A DNA stretch of 64,000 nt from contig NZ_JOIZ01000005.1 in NCBI RefSeq assembly GCF_000721605.1, positions 434,001 through 498,000 on the forward strand, written 5' to 3'. This document shows, piece after piece, positions 16,760 through 25,013 of this stretch. The notes below the pieces were generated by a model, which made no database searches, had not been told where the DNA came from, and worked only from the letters and a program-made list of their open reading frames with translations. The position numbers and the translations under genes are program-made. Positions within the stretch are counted from its first letter, which is position 1, and each line of letters opens with the position of its first letter. This DNA comes from Streptomyces sp. NRRL S-37. Lineage in GTDB: Bacteria; Actinomycetota; Actinomycetes; Streptomycetales; Streptomycetaceae.

Positions 16760-17356
16760 GTGGGATTCTCGGGGCACCTGGTCTTCGCTCGCAGCAGCCG
16801 TCCTCCGTTGGAAGCTCCCGTGTTCGACGACCTCGACGAAGAGTGCAAGGTCACCGTGGACACCTGGGAGTCGCGGCCGGGTGGCTGGCGGACGCTCCGG
16901 TTCGATTCCGGGACATGGGACGACGCGGACCTGCCCGCCCTGGTCGAGTGGAGCGGCGCACCGGCCTGTGTCGCCGACGTCTCCGACAGTTCCCTCGCCC
17001 TCGTGACCGGGCTGGACACCACCGGACGGCGTTGGCAGGCATGGCTCAACCCGGACATCGCCGCCGGGCTCCTGGTCGAGGAGCCCGAGGACATCGACGA
17101 TCAGCTCCTGTGGCTGGACACGCCGGAGTTCCACGACGCCGTCAGGGACAAGCGCGCGGAACTCGACGCGGAGATACCCACCGACGCCGAGGGCGCCGTC
17201 GCCTGGGCAGCGGCCGCCGGTGTCCCGGTCCCGCCACGGACGGCCAGGATCGAAGAGCTGCTTCGCTCCCACGAGACCTTCGTGGAAGACCTCTTCGGCA
17301 CGCTGCTCGACGAACTGGGTTTCCCCCGGGCCACCCAGCCCTCACCCGAGCCCTAG
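16760..17356 (+). CDS. Uncharacterised Streptomyces protein
   Basis: 198 residues from GTG 16760, with AAGGGAGAAG just upstream. No signal peptide or membrane helix. The N-terminus GFSGHLVFARSSRPP and the central WRTLRFDSGTWDDADLPALV stretch recur, to my recollection, in uncharacterised streptomycete proteins, often in several paralogues per genome. It is acidic, with Trp-rich patches, and ends in a helical segment (IEELLRSHETFVEDLFGTLL). I assign no function. Confidence 0.75.
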   Translation: MGFSGHLVFARSSRPPLEAPVFDDLDEECKVTVDTWESRPGGWRTLRFDSGTWDDADLPALVEWSGAPACVADVSDSSLALVTGLDTTGRRWQAWLNPDIAAGLLVEEPEDIDDQLLWLDTPEFHDAVRDKRAELDAEIPTDAEGAVAWAAAAGVPVPPRTARIEELLRSHETFVEDLFGTLLDELGFPRATQPSPEP

Positions 17357-17459
17357 GCAACGACGCCTCGGGAGCGCGGGGCCGTGCCGGCATCCGGTCA
17401 ACCGCGTATCCGGGGTCGAAGGGGCGGCGGTGGCGGGGAGAAGTGCGGCCCCCGGCCCG

Positions 17460-18518
17460 TCACTCCGGCTTCGCCGGAGTCTCCGGAAGTTCCGCCGCCA
17501 GGGCCGCCGCCGCCTGGATCAGGGGCAGGGCCAGCAGGCCGCCCACGCCCTCCCCGACCGTGACCCCGTGCGCCAGCACGGGGTCCAGCGCCATCCGGTC
17601 CAGCGCCTTCGCCTGTCCCGGCTCGCCGCTGTCGTGCGCCGCGAGCCACCAGTCCGGTGCCCGGAACGCCACCCGCTGCGCCACCAGCGCACACGCCGCC
17701 GTCACCACGCCGTCCAGCACGACCGGCAGCTTCCGCACCGCCGCCTGCAGCAGGAACCCCGTCATCGCGGTCAGGTCGGCCCCGCCGACCGTCCCCAGCA
17801 GCCGCAGCTGATCGCCCAGCACCGGCCGCGCCCGCCGCAGCGCGTCCCGGATCGCCGCGCACTTGCGCATCCACGCCAGGTCGTCGATCGCCAGTCCGCC
17901 GCGCCCGGTCACCACCGACGCGTCCGTCCCGCACAGCGCCGCCACCAGCACGCCCGCCACCGTGGTCCCGCCCACGCTCACATCGCCGAGCACCACCAGG
18001 TCCGTACCGGAGTCGGCCTCCTCGTCGGCCACGGCCATCCCCGCGCGGAAGGCCGCCTCCGTCTCCTCGGGGGTCAGCGCGTCCTCGATGTCGACGCGTC
18101 CGCTGCCCCGCCGCACCCGGTGGCGTACGACGTCCTCGGGCAGTGATTCCGGGTCGCAGTCCAGGGACATGTCGACCACCCGCACCGGCACGCCCTGCCG
18201 CCGGGCGAGCACGGACACCGGACGGCCGCCCTCCAGCACCTCCCGCACCAGTTCCACGGCGCTGCCCGCGGCCCGCGCGGAGACACCCAGTCCGGCGATC
18301 CCGTGATCGCCGGCGAACAGCACGACCCGCGGCCGTTCGATCGGCCGCACCGGCACCGCGGACTGCGCCGCCGCCAGCCACTCACCCAGGTCGTCCAGGC
18401 GGCCCAGCGATCCGGGCGGCACGATCTGGCGCTCCCGGCGCGCCTCCGCGTCACGGCGCACCCCGCCGTCCGGACGCTCGATCAGATCGGTGAAGTCGTC
18501 GAGATTAAGCGAGCTCAT
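17460..18518 (-). CDS. cobT: Nicotinate-nucleotide:dimethylbenzimidazole phosphoribosyltransferase
   Basis: 352 residues from ATG 18518 (MSSLNLDDFTDLIERPDGG). CobT makes alpha-ribazole phosphate for the lower loop of cobalamin. Family signatures include PPGSLGRLDDLGEW near residue 37, LFAGDHGIAGLGVSA near 68, GDVSVGGTTVAGVL near 165 and the catalytic-Glu region GEGVGGLLALPLI near the C-terminus. A TACTGT -10 box ends seven bases before the ATG, so it is probably leaderless. With cobU and cobS in the next 5 kb it forms a nucleotide-loop assembly cluster. Confidence 0.95.
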   Translation of the reverse strand: MSSLNLDDFTDLIERPDGGVRRDAEARRERQIVPPGSLGRLDDLGEWLAAAQSAVPVRPIERPRVVLFAGDHGIAGLGVSARAAGSAVELVREVLEGGRPVSVLARRQGVPVRVVDMSLDCDPESLPEDVVRHRVRRGSGRVDIEDALTPEETEAAFRAGMAVADEEADSGTDLVVLGDVSVGGTTVAGVLVAALCGTDASVVTGRGGLAIDDLAWMRKCAAIRDALRRARPVLGDQLRLLGTVGGADLTAMTGFLLQAAVRKLPVVLDGVVTAACALVAQRVAFRAPDWWLAAHDSGEPGQAKALDRMALDPVLAHGVTVGEGVGGLLALPLIQAAAALAAELPETPAKPE

Positions 18519-18739
18519 TCGCCGAACAGTACCGGCCCCCGCCGGACCCGACGGCCCACCGGTCGGCCTCCCGTACGGGGCCTCACCCCCTCCACGCCAC
18601 CCCGGCGCCGTTCCACCCCGTGACGCCCTCCCATCCGTAACGTTTTGCCGTGGATCACCGGACATCCGTCCATGCGTCCCATCCGTCCCCGTACGTCGCG
18701 CCGCCCGGGTGCCGTACGCCCTCACGCCGGGAGCCGCCC

Positions 18740-19792
18740 ATGTCCACAACCGACCCAGCCGGCGCGATCCCCGCCGCCTCCCACGGCTCCGCCCGGGTGC
18801 ACGAGCCGCGCCGCGGGGACTGCCCCTGGTGCGGCTCCGCACGGCTGCGCAACCGGCTGAGAACGGGCGATCTGCGCCGGCACCGGCCGGGCCTGTTCAC
18901 CGTCGACGAGTGCCGGGACTGCGGCCACACCTTCCAGAACCCCCGCCTCACCGCCGAGGGCCTCGCCTTCTACCGGCGGACCGTGCGCGGCGCCCCCCGC
19001 GACCCCGCCACCGAACGCGTCCTCGCCCTGCACGCCGTCCGGCACCGCCACCGGGGCGCGGCCCGCGCGATGCTCCCCTTCGGCGAACCGGAGAGCTGGC
19101 TCGACGTCGGCACCGGGCTCGCCCGCTTCCCGCTGACCGCGCGGGAGTTCTTCCCGTACACCGCCTTCGACGGCACCGACCTCACCGCACGCGTCGAGCG
19201 GGCCCGTACGCTCGGCCGCGTCGAGGAGGCCCACATCGGGCCGCTGACCGATCCGCGGGTCCTGGCCCGGCTGGCCGGCCGCTACGACGTCGTCAGCCTG
19301 CTGCACCACCTGGAGCACACCACCGACCCCCGCGCGGAGCTCCACGCCGCCCTCGACGCCCTGCGCCCCGGCGGCCATCTGCTCGTCGAGACCCTGGACC
19401 CGCGCTGCGCCTTCGCCGCCCTGTTCGGCCGCTGGTGGCTGCCCTACGACCAGCCCCGCCGGCCGCACCTGCTGCCCCAGCGCAACCTCCGCGCGGAGCT
19501 CGAGGGGCGCGGCTGCGCCATCGTCACCGCCGGGCACCGCGCCGCGCACGTACCGCACGACCTGGCCGGCCTGACCGCCCTCGTCCTCTCCCACGCGCTG
19601 CCCGCCCCGGACACCCCCTGGCGCGCCGTCCCGCCGACCCCGTTCCAGCAGCGCCTGCGCGCGGTGCTGCTCCGCGCGGGCACCCCGCTGGTGGTCGCGG
19701 CGGCGGTGACGGACCTGGCCCTCGCGCCCGTGGTGCGGCACACCCCGTTCGCCAACGCCTACCGGATCATCGCGCGAAAGCCGAAGTCGTAG
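18740..19792 (+). CDS. Class I SAM methyltransferase with N-terminal zinc-ribbon-like cysteines
   Basis: 350 residues from ATG 18740, with GGGAG seven bases upstream. Residues 28-65 hold two CxxC pairs (CPWC and CRDC) separated by about 30 residues, as in the zinc-binding head of C-methyltransferase-like and O-antigen-type methyltransferases. The SAM site follows as WLDVGTGLARFPLTA near 118, then YDVVSLLHHLEHTTDP with an acidic/His block near 180. The C-terminal third has hydrophobic stretches. Substrate is unknown. It lies between cobT and cobU but on the opposite strand, so a cobalamin role is not implied. Directly after the TAG stop, an 18-bp segment with the stop codon is duplicated (19780-19810). 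Confidence 0.8.
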   Translation: MSTTDPAGAIPAASHGSARVHEPRRGDCPWCGSARLRNRLRTGDLRRHRPGLFTVDECRDCGHTFQNPRLTAEGLAFYRRTVRGAPRDPATERVLALHAVRHRHRGAARAMLPFGEPESWLDVGTGLARFPLTAREFFPYTAFDGTDLTARVERARTLGRVEEAHIGPLTDPRVLARLAGRYDVVSLLHHLEHTTDPRAELHAALDALRPGGHLLVETLDPRCAFAALFGRWWLPYDQPRRPHLLPQRNLRAELEGRGCAIVTAGHRAAHVPHDLAGLTALVLSHALPAPDTPWRAVPPTPFQQRLRAVLLRAGTPLVVAAAVTDLALAPVVRHTPFANAYRIIARKPKS

Positions 19793-19833
19793 CCGAAGCC
19801 GAAGTCGTAGCCGTAGCACCGTGCCCGGGGGGC

Positions 19834-21033
19834 TCATCCCCGCAGGACGACCGCCTGTCCCGCCACCACCAGCAGCACCTGTTCGCACTCCCGCGCGAAC
19901 GCCGTGTTCAGCCGCCCGAGTTCGTCCCGGTACCGGCGGCCGGACGCGGTCGCGGGCACGATGCCCGAGCCGACCTCGTTGGACACGGCGACCACCGTCC
20001 GCCGTGCCCCGCGCACCGCGTCCGTCAGCTCCCGCGTCCGGTCCCGCAGCGCCCGTTCCCCGCCGTCCGCCCACTCCGCGTCGTCCCACGCCCCTACGGC
20101 GTCCATCGCGTCCGTCAGCCACAGCGACAGACAGTCGACCAGCAGCGGCGGCCCGTCGTCCTTCAGCAGCGGCACCAGGTCGCACGTCTCGACGGTCCGC
20201 CACGACCCCGGCCGCCGCTCCTGGTGCGCCGACACCCGCGCCGCCCACTCCGTGTCCCCGTTGCGTGTCCCGCCGGTCGCCACGTACAGCACCTCCGGGA
20301 ACGACTCCAGCCGCCGTTCCGCCTCCACCGACTTGCCCGAGCGCGCCCCGCCCAGCACCAGCGTCCGCCGCGGTACGCCGGGCACGTCCTCGCGGGCGCC
20401 CACCTCCAGCGTGGTCCCGTCCGGTACGGCGCGCGCCCCGGCCGCCGCGAGCCGGCGCCGGGTCTCCGCGCCCGGCGGCACGTCGTGGTCCAGGTGGACG
20501 GCGACGACGTCCGTGGCCGGGCTCACCGCCCCCGTCTCCCGCAGCCTGGCCAGCGCGTCCGGCCGCCCCACGACGTCCAGCAGCACCATGGCGTACGGCT
20601 CGGCCGGCCCCTCGAGACCGGCCGGCGCCCCGCCCGGCGGCAGGTACAGCAGCCGCCGCCCGTCCGGTCCGGTCACCGCGTACCCGGTGCCGGGCGCGTC
20701 CAGCGCCACCGCCCGCACCCGATGCCCCGTCAGCAGCGCCAGCTCCCGCCCGTCCGGCACCCGTCCCGGCTGCGGCAGTCCGGCCGGCACCTCGAGAGCG
20801 GGGCCGTCGTGCGGGTGCGACAGCAGCACCTGGCGTACGCCGCCCGGCGAACGCCCCGCGCGGGCGGCCGCGAACGCGGTGCCCGGCGTGAGGTCGAGCA
20901 GCAGCGTCCCGTCCACGAGCAGCGAGGTGGCCGCCCGCGCGTCCGTGCCGAGCGCGGACGCGCACGCCGCGCAGGGACAGTCGGGGCGGGGCAGTCCCGC
21001 CGGGGCACCGGTGCCGAGCAGAGTCAGTTCCAC
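19834..21033 (-). CDS. cobU: Fusion of a metallo-hydrolase-like domain with adenosylcobinamide kinase/guanylyltransferase
   Basis: 399 residues from GTG 21033. Residues 1-215 resemble a metallo-beta-lactamase/PhnP-type fold: MELTLLGTGAPAG, the Cys-rich DCPCAACASA, a metal-site remnant LSHPHDGPALEV, and late VHLDHDVPPG. The usual HxHxDH is partly degraded, so activity is uncertain. Residues 225-399 are CobU: P-loop GGARSGKSVEAE, guanylylated-His region SAHQERRPGSW, LLVDCLSLWLTD and VSNEVGSGIVP. CobU phosphorylates adenosylcobinamide and adds GMP. Streptomycete genomes carry this fusion; the first domain has been suggested to help in corrinoid salvage, which is inference. Confidence 0.9.
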   Translation of the reverse strand: MELTLLGTGAPAGLPRPDCPCAACASALGTDARAATSLLVDGTLLLDLTPGTAFAAARAGRSPGGVRQVLLSHPHDGPALEVPAGLPQPGRVPDGRELALLTGHRVRAVALDAPGTGYAVTGPDGRRLLYLPPGGAPAGLEGPAEPYAMVLLDVVGRPDALARLRETGAVSPATDVVAVHLDHDVPPGAETRRRLAAAGARAVPDGTTLEVGAREDVPGVPRRTLVLGGARSGKSVEAERRLESFPEVLYVATGGTRNGDTEWAARVSAHQERRPGSWRTVETCDLVPLLKDDGPPLLVDCLSLWLTDAMDAVGAWDDAEWADGGERALRDRTRELTDAVRGARRTVVAVSNEVGSGIVPATASGRRYRDELGRLNTAFARECEQVLLVVAGQAVVLRG

Positions 21034-21090
21034 GCCCCGATTCTCACCTGCCCCCACGGTGACTGCCCGTCCGACTACGCTTTGGGTCCG

Positions 21091-21102
21091 GTGTGATCAC
21101 AC
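21091..21102. promoter_or_regulatory. 12-bp perfect palindrome GTGTGATCACAC
   Basis: Lies 16 bp before the start of the 70-residue gene at 21118, just after a TACGCT -10-like box (about 21076), so it would fall near the transcription start. It is also upstream of the divergent cobU fusion. Confidence 0.35.
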
Positions 21103-21117
21103 TCTTGGGAGGCGTAC

Positions 21118-21330
21118 ATGGCGGCATGGACGTGGCGGTTCGAGAAGGCCGACGGGACGCAGGTCGAGCCCGCGGTGCCGCCGGAGGAGTTCCCCACGCA
21201 GGGGGATGCCGAGTCCTGGATCGGGGAGCACTGGAAGGCTCTGCTCGAGGGTGGTGCGGATCAGGTGCGGCTGCTGGAGGACACCACGGAGATCTACGGC
21301 CCGATGAGCCTCCACGCGGAAGAGGCGTGA
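21118..21330 (+). CDS. Small conserved hypothetical protein
   Basis: 70 residues from ATG with GGGAGGCG seven bases upstream. It is rich in Trp and Glu (MAAWTWRFEKADGTQVEPAV, then WIGEHWKALLEGGADQVRLL) and ends YGPMSLHAEEA. The WxF-EKADGT start and the WI-EHWK motif suggest a single compact alpha/beta domain. To my recollection it is widespread in Streptomyces without a known role. Divergent from the cobU fusion. Confidence 0.78.
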   Translation: MAAWTWRFEKADGTQVEPAVPPEEFPTQGDAESWIGEHWKALLEGGADQVRLLEDTTEIYGPMSLHAEEA

Positions 21331-21354
21331 GCTCGGAGGGCTGAGCGGAAGGGT

Positions 21355-21500
21355 TTCTCCGCCCCCGCCGCCCCTTCCTTCAAGGGGCGCCGCCCCTTCG
21401 ACCCCGACGTGCGGGTGGGCGGGTGGTTGCTCGCGCAGTTCCCCGCGCTCCTGCAGGGGCGCGGGGTTGTGCCGACATGCGGTTCCGCCGCGTGGGCGCG
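21355..21500. repeat. Dispersed repeat fragments between two convergent genes
   Basis: Starts with the CCGCCCCCGCCGCCCCTTCC head of the terminator-like repeat, followed by a CGCGCAGTTCCCCGCGCTCC copy of the short repeat. Next comes, on the minus strand, the tail block of the long repeat (TTCGCGCCCACGCGGCGGAA). The blocks appear rearranged relative to the copies at 33.1 and 37.3 kb. Fills the 200-bp gap between the stops at 21330 and 21532. Confidence 0.6.
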
Positions 21501-21531
21501 AAGGGGCGGCTGGGGCGGAAAAGACTTGGGG

Positions 21532-22293
21532 TCAGCCTCGTTCCAGGGGCCGCGGTGTGGGGTCCGGTGTGCCGCCGAGCCAGTTCTCGACGGCCCGGCG
21601 GGGGCCGGACCAGCGGCGGTCGTGGCGGTAGGCACGCAGGATCGCGCGGGCGCGGGCACGCGGCCGGCGCCGGTAGAGGCGCCGGGCCCACAGCGATCCC
21701 GGCCGGGCCAGCCGCAGCGCCCCGATCACGGCGACGACCGGGATGATCACGCCGAAGACGGCGACCCGCGCCTTGCCCTTGCTCAGGGCGATCAGCGCGA
21801 ACAGGAAGTTCGCGCCGATGCTCGCCGCGGCACCCGCGCGGTTCTGCAGCTCCTCCTGGGACAGGTCGTTGACACCGAACGGCACGAATCCGGCGAGCAG
21901 CAGCCCGACCAGCGCGGCGGTGAGGACGACCATCTCCACGCTCTTGCGCCCCGCCTCGGTCCAGTACACGTCGTCGAGGTGCAGGATGAGCGCGAACTCG
22001 TCCAGGACCAGCCCCGCGCCGATCCCGAACAGCACCGCGGCGAAGGCGGAGCCCAGCCCTTCCCCGCCGCTCGCCACCGCGCCGAAGCCACCGACGACCG
22101 TGAGGATGACGCCGGGCACCACATGGTGAATGTGCACCGAGCCCGCCGTGACATTGCCGAAGGGGCCCTTCCCGGCCCGGATCAGACGGGTGATGATCCG
22201 GGTGATCACGAAGGTGAGGACGAAGGCGGCGAGCGCGAGGAGCAGCGGAAGCTTGCCCGGCTCGATGATGTTCCGGTCCAGCCAATGTCCCAT
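21532..22293 (-). CDS. Multi-pass membrane protein of unknown function
   Basis: 253 residues from ATG 22293. Helices at about 15-35, 55-75, 80-100, 120-140, 155-170 and 175-195. A conserved-looking metal or cofactor patch is SVHIHHVVPGVIL followed by LDEFALILHLDDVYW; the two histidines and several aspartates in or beside helices are unusual for a simple structural protein. The C-terminus is basic and soluble. I know similar actinobacterial proteins only as hypothetical. A TAAAGT -10 box ends six bases before the ATG (22300-22305), so it is probably leaderless, back to back with cobS. Confidence 0.8.
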   Translation of the reverse strand: MGHWLDRNIIEPGKLPLLLALAAFVLTFVITRIITRLIRAGKGPFGNVTAGSVHIHHVVPGVILTVVGGFGAVASGGEGLGSAFAAVLFGIGAGLVLDEFALILHLDDVYWTEAGRKSVEMVVLTAALVGLLLAGFVPFGVNDLSQEELQNRAGAAASIGANFLFALIALSKGKARVAVFGVIIPVVAVIGALRLARPGSLWARRLYRRRPRARARAILRAYRHDRRWSGPRRAVENWLGGTPDPTPRPLERG

Positions 22294-22353
22294 ATCGGCA
22301 CTTTATCCACAGCGGCCGTGGGCGCCCCGGTGACCGCCGGGTAATCTGCGCCG

Positions 22354-23148
22354 GTGCCCGCACCCCCCTCCCCCGCATCCGCCGCCGACGGCCTCCGCTT
22401 CGCCTTCGGCACCCTCACCGCGCTCCCGGTCCGGGTCACCCGCTGGGACCGGCCGGCCGCGCGCGCCGGAATGCTGTGCGCCCCGGCGGCCGGGCTGGCG
22501 GTCGGCGCCCTGGCCGCCGCCGCGGGGCTCCTGCTGCTGCTCCTCGGCGCGGGCGCGCCGCTCGCCGCCGTCGCCGCCGTCGCCGTACCGGCCGCCCTGA
22601 CCCGCGGTCTGCACCTCGACGGGCTCGCCGACACCGCGGACGGACTCGGCAGCGCCAAGCCCGCCGAGGACGCGCTGCGGATCATGAAGCAGTCGGACAT
22701 CGGCCCGTTCGGGGTGCTCACGCTCGTCCTCGTGCTGCTGGCCCAGGTGGCCGCGCTGGCGCAGGCGTACGGCCATGACGGGGCGCGGGGCGCGTTCGCC
22801 GCCGTCGTGTCGGCGGTCGTGGCGCGGCTGGCGCTCACCCTGGCCGCCCGCACCGGTGTGCCGCCGGCCCGCCCGGAGGGGCTGGGCGCGGCGGTCGCGG
22901 GGGTGGTGCCGGTGGCGGGCACGGTGGGCGTCGCGCTCGCGGTCACCGGGCTCGCGGCGGCCGGGGGCGCACTCCTGGGGGCGTACGACGTCCTGCGCGC
23001 CGTACTCGCGGTGGTCCTCGCCGTCGCCGTCGCCGAACTGCTGCTGCGGCACTGTGTCCGCCGTTTCGGCGGGGTCACGGGGGATGTGTTCGGCGGGCTC
23101 GCGGAGACGGCGGCGACGACCGCGCTCGTCGTCATGTCACTGGGCTGA
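22354..23148 (+). CDS. cobS: Adenosylcobinamide-GDP ribazoletransferase (cobalamin synthase)
   Basis: 264 residues from GTG 22354. CobS joins adenosylcobinamide-GDP and alpha-ribazole (phosphate) to give the finished coenzyme, and it is an integral membrane enzyme. The signature LHLDGLADTADGLGSAK near residue 85 contains the metal-binding acidic cluster, followed by RIMKQSDIGPFGV. About six to seven hydrophobic helices cover the rest. A TAATCT -10 at 22342-22347 is six bases before the GTG, so a leaderless start is likely. Completes the set with cobT and cobU. Confidence 0.94.
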   Translation: MPAPPSPASAADGLRFAFGTLTALPVRVTRWDRPAARAGMLCAPAAGLAVGALAAAAGLLLLLLGAGAPLAAVAAVAVPAALTRGLHLDGLADTADGLGSAKPAEDALRIMKQSDIGPFGVLTLVLVLLAQVAALAQAYGHDGARGAFAAVVSAVVARLALTLAARTGVPPARPEGLGAAVAGVVPVAGTVGVALAVTGLAAAGGALLGAYDVLRAVLAVVLAVAVAELLLRHCVRRFGGVTGDVFGGLAETAATTALVVMSLG

Positions 23149-23172
23149 GACCGCCTCGGGACCGGGCCGTCG

Positions 23173-23511
23173 TCACCGGACGAGGAACGCGGCGATCGCC
23201 GTGGCCACGCCGCTCGCCCCCGCCACGACCGCCAGGGCGACGCAGCGCGCCCTCAGCCGCCGGTAGCGGGTCTCGTACTCGGTGCGCAGTTCGGCCGCCC
23301 GGTCGCGGATCCGTACCAGTGCGGCCCGGGAGGCGGCGATCCGGTCGGCCCGGTACACGCGTTCCACCTCTTCGCGCTGCGCGGTCGTCAGCCACGGCAG
23401 CTCCCCGGCGAACCGGTGGGCCTGCCGCCGGGCCTCCTCGACCTCGGCGGCCCACAGAAGGTGGCCTTCGAGCCGGTTCCAGCCGAGGGCGCCGTCCTGA
23501 CGGGGGTTCAC
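23173..23511 (-). CDS. Small tail-anchored protein downstream of ctaD2
   Basis: 112 residues if started at GTG 23511, preceded by GGAGGAG; a GTG at 23523 is the alternative. It is a charged helical protein (LEGHLLWAAEVEEARRQAHR, RIRDRAAELRTEYETRYRRL) with a single C-terminal membrane helix, VALAVVAGASGVATAIAAFLV. It starts less than 30 bp after the end of the second ctaD, so it was probably part of that operon. I do not recognise it, and I cannot tell whether it is expressed now that ctaD2 is broken. Confidence 0.65.
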   Translation of the reverse strand: MNPRQDGALGWNRLEGHLLWAAEVEEARRQAHRFAGELPWLTTAQREEVERVYRADRIAASRAALVRIRDRAAELRTEYETRYRRLRARCVALAVVAGASGVATAIAAFLVR

Positions 23512-23539
23512 ACGCTCCTCCACGTTCCGGGCCGTGTTC

Positions 23540-24798
23540 TCATTGCTGCTTGTCGCCGGGGGCCACGGTCACGGAGGTCCGGGGACGGTTCTCGCTGTCG
23601 TCCAGCGCGGCGATGTCCGGGTGGTGCAGGTCGAACGCCGGGGACTCGCTGCGGACCCTCGGCAGGGTCAGGAAGTTGTGGCGCGGGGGCGGGCAGGAGG
23701 TCGCCCACTCCAGCGAACGGCCGTAGCCCCAGGGGTCGTCGACGCCGACCGGCTTGCCGTACTTGGCCGTCTTCCAGACGTTGTACATGAACGGCAGCAT
23801 CGACATGCCCAGCAGGAACGAGGCGATCGTCGAAACCGTGTTCCCGTGACGTGGAAGTCCAGCGGCGGCGAGGCCAGCAGGACGCCGGTCAGACCGCCGA
23901 AGAGGAAGGTGACCAGGAAGCCCAGCGCCCACAGCATCGGCGTCTCGAAGGAGAGACTGCCCTTCCACATGGTGCCGATCCAGTTGAAGAACTTCACCCC
24001 GGTGGGCACCGCGATCAGGAACGTCATGAAGGAGAAGAACGGCAGCAGCACCGCACCGGTGGGGAACATGTGGTGCGCCCACACCGTCGCCGACAGACCC
24101 GCGATCGCGATGGTCGCGCCGACCAGGCCCATGTAACCGAAGATCGGCGTGCGGGAGAAGACCGGGATGACCTCGGTGATGATGCCGAAGAACGGCAGCG
24201 CGATGATGTACACCTCGGGATGGCCGAAGAACCAGAACAGGTGCTGCCACAGGATCGGCCCGCCGTTGGCCGCGTCGAAGATGTGCGCGCCGAACTTGCG
24301 GTCCGCCTCCAGGGCGAACAGCGCGGCGGCCAGCACCGGGAAGGCGAGCAGGACCAGCACACCGGTCAGCAGCACGTTCCAGGTGAAGATCGGCATGCGG
24401 AACATCGTCATGCCGGGCGCGCGCATGCAGATGCGCGGGAACGCCACATCCGGCGCGCCGATCTGCAGCGGCATGATCCAGTTGGCGAAACCGGCGAACA
24501 GCGGCGTCGCGAACATCAGCAGCATGATCGCGCCGTGCATCGTGAACGACTGGTTGTACTGCTCGTTCGAGACGACCTGCAGGCCCGGCCGGGCCAGCTC
24601 GGCGCGCATCACCAGCGCCAGGATCCCGCCCAGCAGGAAGAACCCGAACGACGTCGCCAGATACAGCGTGCCGATCGTCTTGTGGTCCGTGGTCGTCAGC
24701 CACTTGACGACGACCTCGCCACGCCTCTGACGCCGCACCGGCAGCTCGTCCTCGTAGGTCTCCTCGTGGAACGAGCCCACTGTGCTCTTGTCCGCCAC
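23540..24798 (-). pseudogene. ctaD: Second cytochrome c oxidase subunit I, broken by a frameshifting internal deletion
   Basis: From GTG 24798 (AGGAGG nine bases upstream) the frame gives a good CtaD through [29 protein letters not shown] (CuB His and the cross-linked Tyr) and [12 protein letters not shown]. At about 23850 it passes from [10 protein letters not shown] directly into sequence that, in a shifted frame, reads [20 protein letters not shown] and continues to the normal C-terminus, [20 protein letters not shown], ending at 23540. By comparison with the family, about 85 residues are missing, including the HFHYV motif that holds the haem a and haem a3 histidines. The product could not be an active oxidase even without the shift. 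The intact copy begins at the left edge of the window. An assembly error is possible. Confidence 0.88.
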
Positions 24799-25013
24799 TG
24801 TCCAAGTCCTCCTATGGGCCCGGGGAGAGTTCCGAAGGCAGCATGACGGGACGATTCCCCGTTGTGCCCGAAATGGGACACAGTGGCGCACTTTCCACTC
24901 GGCAATCGGGTGAGGCCGGGTTTTCCGCCCCGTGAGATCGCGGGACGGTGCCGGGCCCGGCCTCCGCTCCCTCGCCTACCGGACGGCGGACACGCCGGTG
25001 ACGGGACCGGGCC

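Noticed and set aside
19780..19810. Duplicated 18-bp segment with the stop codon at the end of the methyltransferase gene
   Set aside because: A simple local duplication after the stop; it changes nothing in the product and suggests no function.
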